From Ascidiaceihabitans sp047624005 (GTDB taxonomy: Bacteria > Pseudomonadota > Alphaproteobacteria > Rhodobacterales > Rhodobacteraceae), in the NCBI GenBank assembly GCA_047624005.1, contig JBLHPE010000049.1, forward strand, positions 1 to 17,102: 17,102 bases of DNA, in the 5' to 3' direction. A program made the translations under genes and the position numbers. Of this stretch, positions 13,605 to 17,102 are shown in pieces. Below the pieces are notes generated by a model, which saw only the letters and a program-made list of their open reading frames with translations, searched no databases and was not told the origin of the DNA. Every line of letters starts with the position of its first letter. Within the stretch, counting starts at the first letter, position 1.

Positions 13605-15965
13605 ATGAGACTGGGTTTTTCGAGCGAGCACTCTTACCAACATAAAACGGGGATAGCTGTAAATGCGGCGCTTCGAATGCTGGGCGTTTTTGTTTTAGTA
13701 TCAGCGACTTGGTTGGCAATATCTTTGCCTGCCCAAGCCCAGAATTTTTCGTTTAACCAGATTGTCATCGAAGGCAATGAGCGTATTGGAGACGGTGCGA
13801 TCCTGTCCCAAGCGGGAATCGCAAGAGGACAAACCATTAATGCTGGTCAGCTAAACGATGCTTTCCAACGTCTTCAGAACAGCGGATTGTTTGAAAATGT
13901 CGCTATTGCGCCATCTGGTAGCACGCTGCGGATCACGGTCGTTGAGTTGCCAACAATCAACCGTGTGAATTTTGAGGGCAATAAGCGGATCAAAGACGAC
14001 GCGCTAAGGTCATTGGTCGCATCGGCGGAACGTCGGGTATTTAATCCAAAAGTTGCAGAAGAAGATGCTGCGCAAATTTCAAAGGCTTACACTGACGCTG
14101 GCAGGCTTGCCGCACGTGTTTCTCCTCGTGTTATCAAACGCAGCGACAACCGTGTCGATTTGATTTTTGAAATTTTCGAAGGTGACGTTGTTGAAATTGA
14201 ACGACTTAGCTTTGTGGGAAATCGTGTGTTCTCTGACCGCCGTTTGCGTCGCGTTCTGGAAACAAAACAAGCGGGCCTGTTCCGTACCCTTATCCGCGGG
14301 GATACGTTTCTCGAGGATCGTATCGAGTTTGATAAACAGGTACTGCGTGATTTTTATCTGTCCCGTGGTTACGTAGATTTCCGCACAAATTCGGTGAACG
14401 CACAATTAGCTCAAGAACGTGATGGCCATTTTGTTGCGTTTAATATCCAAGAAGGTCAGCAATTTAAATTTGGTGAAATTACAACAACCAGCGATCTTAA
14501 CACTGTTGATAGTGACGATTATCAGGCCGTTACTAAAATCCGAACTGGCGTTGTTTATTCACCATCATTGGTAGAGCAAGAAATTGCCCGCATGGAGCGT
14601 CTTGCCATTCGCCAAGGTGTCGATTTCTTGCGGGTTGAACCACGGATCAATCGCAATGATCGCGAACTTACACTGGACGTAGAGTTTACTTTAACACGTG
14701 GTCCGCGTGTTTTTGTTGAACGGATCGATATTGAAGGCAACACGACAACATTAGATCGTGTGATCCGCCGTCAATTCAAGTCGGCCGAAGGTGACCCGTT
14801 CAATCCACGTGAGATCCGCGAATCTGCTGAACGCATTCGTGCGTTGGGTTTCTTTGGGAGTGCACAGGTAAATGCACGTGAGGGATCGTCACCTGACCGG
14901 GTTGTTGTTGACGTCGATGTTGAAGAAAAGCCAACAGGTTCGCTTAATTTTGGTGGGACATTCTCGGTCAATGATGGATTTGGACTTGCGATTAGTTTGC
15001 AAGAAAAGAATTTTGTTGGTCGCGGGCAAGAAGTTAGTTTGACCTTCTCCACAGCCGAGGAAGCTGAACGCTATGGTTTCCAATTCGTCGAACCAAATTT
15101 CCTTGGGCGTGATGTACGCTTCGGTTTCGCTGCTGATTATTCTGAAAATGACAGTGAATTTGCGACCTATAACTCTGAAACGTTTGTTTTGCAGCCAAGT
15201 TTGGCTTTCCCGATAAGCGAAAGTGGTCGTTTGCAGTTGCGTTATACAGCTGAAATTGTGGACGTTTTGGCGCGTGACCCAGCCGCAAATGGTGTTGTTA
15301 TCGGGAATGATATCGCTGTCGGGAAACAAACTAGTTCTTCGATTGGTTATACCTATCGATATGACACACGCATTTCAGGGCTCAATCCTGACGCGGGTGT
15401 TTTGTTTGAGTTTTCCCAAGATTTTGCAGGGCTAGGTGGCGATAGCAAGTACATCAAGACAGCTGCGAAGGTTGTTGGCCAGCGGCGTGTTTTAAATGGC
15501 GACGTTGTCTTACGTGCTACCCTAGAAGGTGGTGCGTTGGCGTTCAGCGGTGGAGAAAATCGCGCAGCAGACCGCTTTATCTTGGGTCCTGAAATCCTGC
15601 GCGGTTTCGAACCAGGGGGCATCGGTCCCCGTGATACAACCGGTGCGGGTACCGGCGATGCGTTGGGTGGCAACTTATTTGTAGCCGCGCGCTTCGAAGC
15701 GGAATTCCCACTTGGCTTGCCGGAAGAATACGGTATCAGCGGATCGCTGTTCTATGATGTGGGCAACCTCTGGGATTTGAGTGATGCGAACCTGGTTGGC
15801 GGTGCTATCGTCGGTGAGGGTGGATCTTTCCGCCATGTTATCGGCTTTGGCATCTTGTGGGACACTCCCGTTGGTCCATTACGCTTCAACTTCACAAAAG
15901 CTTTGCGTAAAGAAACTTTCGACATCGAACAGACCTTTGATCTGACGCTGTCGACGAACTTCTGA
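13605..15965 (+). CDS. bamA: Outer-membrane protein assembly factor BamA
   Basis: BamA is the essential Omp85 barrel that folds and inserts outer-membrane proteins. From the ATG at 13605 it has 786 residues. It has a signal peptide with a long n-region (1-24), a hydrophobic stretch (25-41) and likely cleavage after AQA (43-45). Five POTRA domains follow over roughly 46-390 (FSFNQIVIEGNERI opens the first; IERLSFVGNRVFSD and VERIDIEGNTTT are later repeats). The C-terminal 16-strand barrel carries the conserved LRGF motif (665-668, equivalent to VRGF) and a terminal phenylalanine in STNF. An in-frame TTG at 13581 would add eight residues, but it has no ribosome-binding site and lies too close to the predicted transcript start. 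ompH follows six bases after the stop. It lies downstream of rseP as in other Proteobacteria, but with its own candidate promoter. Confidence 0.96.
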   Translation: MRLGFSSEHSYQHKTGIAVNAALRMLGVFVLVSATWLAISLPAQAQNFSFNQIVIEGNERIGDGAILSQAGIARGQTINAGQLNDAFQRLQNSGLFENVAIAPSGSTLRITVVELPTINRVNFEGNKRIKDDALRSLVASAERRVFNPKVAEEDAAQISKAYTDAGRLAARVSPRVIKRSDNRVDLIFEIFEGDVVEIERLSFVGNRVFSDRRLRRVLETKQAGLFRTLIRGDTFLEDRIEFDKQVLRDFYLSRGYVDFRTNSVNAQLAQERDGHFVAFNIQEGQQFKFGEITTTSDLNTVDSDDYQAVTKIRTGVVYSPSLVEQEIARMERLAIRQGVDFLRVEPRINRNDRELTLDVEFTLTRGPRVFVERIDIEGNTTTLDRVIRRQFKSAEGDPFNPREIRESAERIRALGFFGSAQVNAREGSSPDRVVVDVDVEEKPTGSLNFGGTFSVNDGFGLAISLQEKNFVGRGQEVSLTFSTAEEAERYGFQFVEPNFLGRDVRFGFAADYSENDSEFATYNSETFVLQPSLAFPISESGRLQLRYTAEIVDVLARDPAANGVVIGNDIAVGKQTSSSIGYTYRYDTRISGLNPDAGVLFEFSQDFAGLGGDSKYIKTAAKVVGQRRVLNGDVVLRATLEGGALAFSGGENRAADRFILGPEILRGFEPGGIGPRDTTGAGTGDALGGNLFVAARFEAEFPLGLPEEYGISGSLFYDVGNLWDLSDANLVGGAIVGEGGSFRHVIGFGILWDTPVGPLRFNFTKALRKETFDIEQTFDLTLSTNF

Positions 15966-15971
15966 TCGCCA

Positions 15972-16529
15972 ATGTGGCGGGCGCTAATCTTGACCTGTGT
16001 GTTGGCCTTCGGGGCCAATTCGCAGGTCTACGCGCAGCAAGCTGATACCCAGCCATCTCAAATCCTGATTATTGATACTGACCAGTTGTTCAAACTTAGC
16101 CAGTTTGGCCAACGCGTTTCACAAGAGTTGGAATTGGAAGGGCGCGTCCTTGCGTCAGAAAATCGCCTGATCGAGGGTGCGCTTGCTAAAGAAGAAAAAG
16201 AGTTGACGCAGCAACGTGCAACAATGGATGCAGAGAACTTCCGCGTTCTTGCTGATGCGTTTGATGAAAAAGTTCAGGGCACGCGCGCAGAGCAATTGAA
16301 TAAAACAAAAGCGCTAAATTCCCAAATTGATACGCAACGCGTCACCTTTTTGAATGCCGCGGCACCAATCTTGCAGGATTTGATGCGCGACGCAGGCGCT
16401 TCTGTCCTGATGGAGCGTCGTAGTGTCGTTCTAAGTATGGCTGCTGCTGATATCACTGCCGCAGCAATTGCGCGGATAGATAGCGTCTTAGGTAACGGGT
16501 CGCAGCCATCTGAAACATCTGGTGATTAA
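15972..16529 (+). CDS. OmpH/Skp-family periplasmic chaperone
   Basis: Skp-like proteins hold unfolded outer-membrane proteins in the periplasm for delivery to the Bam complex. This 185-residue protein begins with a signal peptide (MWRALILTCVLAFGAN) likely cleaved after VYA (residue 21). A beta segment with the family's ILIIDTDQLFKLSQFGQRV follows (31-49, equivalent to the I-x-x-V-D-x-x-x-V/I-x-x-x-x-x-x-G start of OmpH). A charged region rich in E, K, Q and A (about 50-130) suits the long coiled-coil tentacles, and a short closing domain contains AGASVLMERRSVVLSMAAADIT. The start is six bases after bamA, without a clear ribosome-binding site, suggesting coupled translation. Sequence conservation in this family is low, so the assignment leans on context as well as the N-terminal motif. 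Confidence 0.88.
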   Translation: MWRALILTCVLAFGANSQVYAQQADTQPSQILIIDTDQLFKLSQFGQRVSQELELEGRVLASENRLIEGALAKEEKELTQQRATMDAENFRVLADAFDEKVQGTRAEQLNKTKALNSQIDTQRVTFLNAAAPILQDLMRDAGASVLMERRSVVLSMAAADITAAAIARIDSVLGNGSQPSETSGD

Positions 16530-16574
16530 CGCCTGCCTTGCCCCGATAGCGTTGGCTTGCTAGGCATAACCAAC

Positions 16575-16588
16575 TATCAATTTTGATA
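16575..16588 (+). repeat. Perfect inverted repeat before fabZ
   Basis: TATCAA-TT-TTGATA lies in the 88 bases between ompH and fabZ, 29 bases before the fabZ ATG. Just upstream GTTGG (16551-16555) can pair with CCAAC (16570-16574). There is no terminal T-run, so these are more likely processing or regulatory structures than a terminator. Confidence 0.4.
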
Positions 16589-16617
16589 CCACCTAACGAT
16601 AAAAAGAGAGCTGGCCC

Positions 16618-17082
16618 ATGAGTTCCGAGCTGCTGAGTGCTGACATCCAATTGATCCAACGTATCTTGCCACACCGTTACCCTTTCCTTTTGGTCGATAA
16701 AGTTTTGGACATTGACGGAACGCAGTCGGCACGTGGGATCAAAAATGTTACGATGAACGAGCCACATTTTCAGGGCCACTTCCCGGGCAATCCGATTATG
16801 CCTGGTGTGACAATTGTTGAGGCGATGGCGCAAACTGCCGCCGTAATGGTCGGCACGGCGCTTGGCATGGCTGATAAAGAAATGCAGGTCTACTTTATGG
16901 CCATTGATGGCTGCAAGTTCCGTCGCAAGGTTATACCAGGCGATGTTTTGGAGCTTAAGCTTACAACGGTCCGTGGCAAACCTGGTGGGAAGGTCTGGAA
17001 ATTTTCTGGTATTGCTGAAGTCGATGGCGAAATGGCGGCTGAAGCCCAATTCACCGCCATGATGGACTTGCCAAAGGAGTAA
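16618..17082 (+). CDS. fabZ: 3-hydroxyacyl-ACP dehydratase FabZ
   Basis: FabZ dehydrates (3R)-hydroxyacyl-ACP to trans-2-enoyl-ACP in type II fatty-acid synthesis and competes with the lipid A enzymes for hydroxyacyl-ACP. The 154 residues form a single hot-dog fold. LPHRYPFLLVDKVLDID (17-33) is the family opening, H54 in GHFPGNPIMPGV is the catalytic histidine and E68 in VEAMAQ the catalytic glutamate. A GAGAG ribosome-binding site (about 16605-16610) precedes the ATG. It is followed five bases later by the start of lpxA, which uses the same acyl-ACP substrate, a conserved arrangement. Confidence 0.97.
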   Translation: MSSELLSADIQLIQRILPHRYPFLLVDKVLDIDGTQSARGIKNVTMNEPHFQGHFPGNPIMPGVTIVEAMAQTAAVMVGTALGMADKEMQVYFMAIDGCKFRRKVIPGDVLELKLTTVRGKPGGKVWKFSGIAEVDGEMAAEAQFTAMMDLPKE

Positions 17083-17087
17083 TTGCG

Positions 17088-17102
17088 TTGAGCAATATTC
17101 AT
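17088..17102 (+). CDS. lpxA: Start of lpxA (UDP-GlcNAc acyltransferase), cut by window end
   Basis: Only five codons are visible: TTG then S-N-I-H. LpxA proteins typically begin M-S-x-I-H-P, the frame follows fabZ by five bases, and AAGGAG (17074-17079) lies eight bases upstream, so this is very probably the lpxA start with a TTG initiator. LpxA catalyses the first acylation of UDP-GlcNAc in lipid A synthesis. The identification rests on five residues plus gene order. Confidence 0.6.

Noticed and set aside
16453..17049. A 198-codon open frame on the - strand across ompH and fabZ
   Set aside because: It lies antisense to two well-supported genes, has no recognisable motif and shows the irregular composition of a shadow frame.

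Overview
The window reads as a chromosomal segment of an alphaproteobacterium, most likely a Rhodobacterales (Roseobacter-group) marine bacterium. The basis is the gene order pyrH-frr-uppS-cdsA-dxr-rseP-bamA-ompH-fabZ-lpxA, the character of the proteins and a fairly balanced base composition. This is inference from gene content; no species can be named from the sequence alone. There are no rRNA or tRNA genes, insertion sequences, phage genes or CRISPR arrays that I can support.

Layout. (1) Positions 1-1226, + strand: a small secreted lytic transglycosylase, then an unrecognised membrane protein of about 150 residues. (2) Positions 1255-6026, - strand: a three-gene dipeptide/oligopeptide-type ABC importer (DppB-like permease, an enlarged DppC-like permease, and a fused DppD-DppF double ATPase). 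No substrate-binding protein gene is present. A stretch of about 350 bases without a gene lies upstream of the first permease. (3) Positions 6381-7268, - strand: miaA, for tRNA modification, divergent from the next block. (4) Positions 7388-17102, + strand: the envelope and housekeeping block. pyrH makes UDP for nucleotide and envelope precursors and frr recycles ribosomes. dxr (MEP pathway) supplies isoprenoid precursors, and uppS makes the undecaprenyl carrier lipid from them. cdsA makes CDP-diacylglycerol. rseP is the intramembrane site-2 protease of envelope stress signalling. bamA inserts outer-membrane proteins, ompH/skp chaperones them across the periplasm, and fabZ and lpxA feed fatty-acid and lipid A synthesis.

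uppS, cdsA, dxr and rseP are packed with overlaps or gaps of at most 13 bases and look co-transcribed. The run is broken by 684 bases between rseP and bamA. That stretch contains a previously uncounted 49-codon open reading frame for a small single-span membrane protein (13345-13494), a candidate bamA promoter, and about 420 bases in which I see no gene.

The window is mostly conventional. The points most worth a second look are the 49-residue protein, the importer lacking a binding protein and carrying an oversized permease, the conflict between start codon and Shine-Dalgarno in uppS, the perfect 18-bp palindrome before frr, and the inverted repeat sitting at the predicted bamA transcription start.
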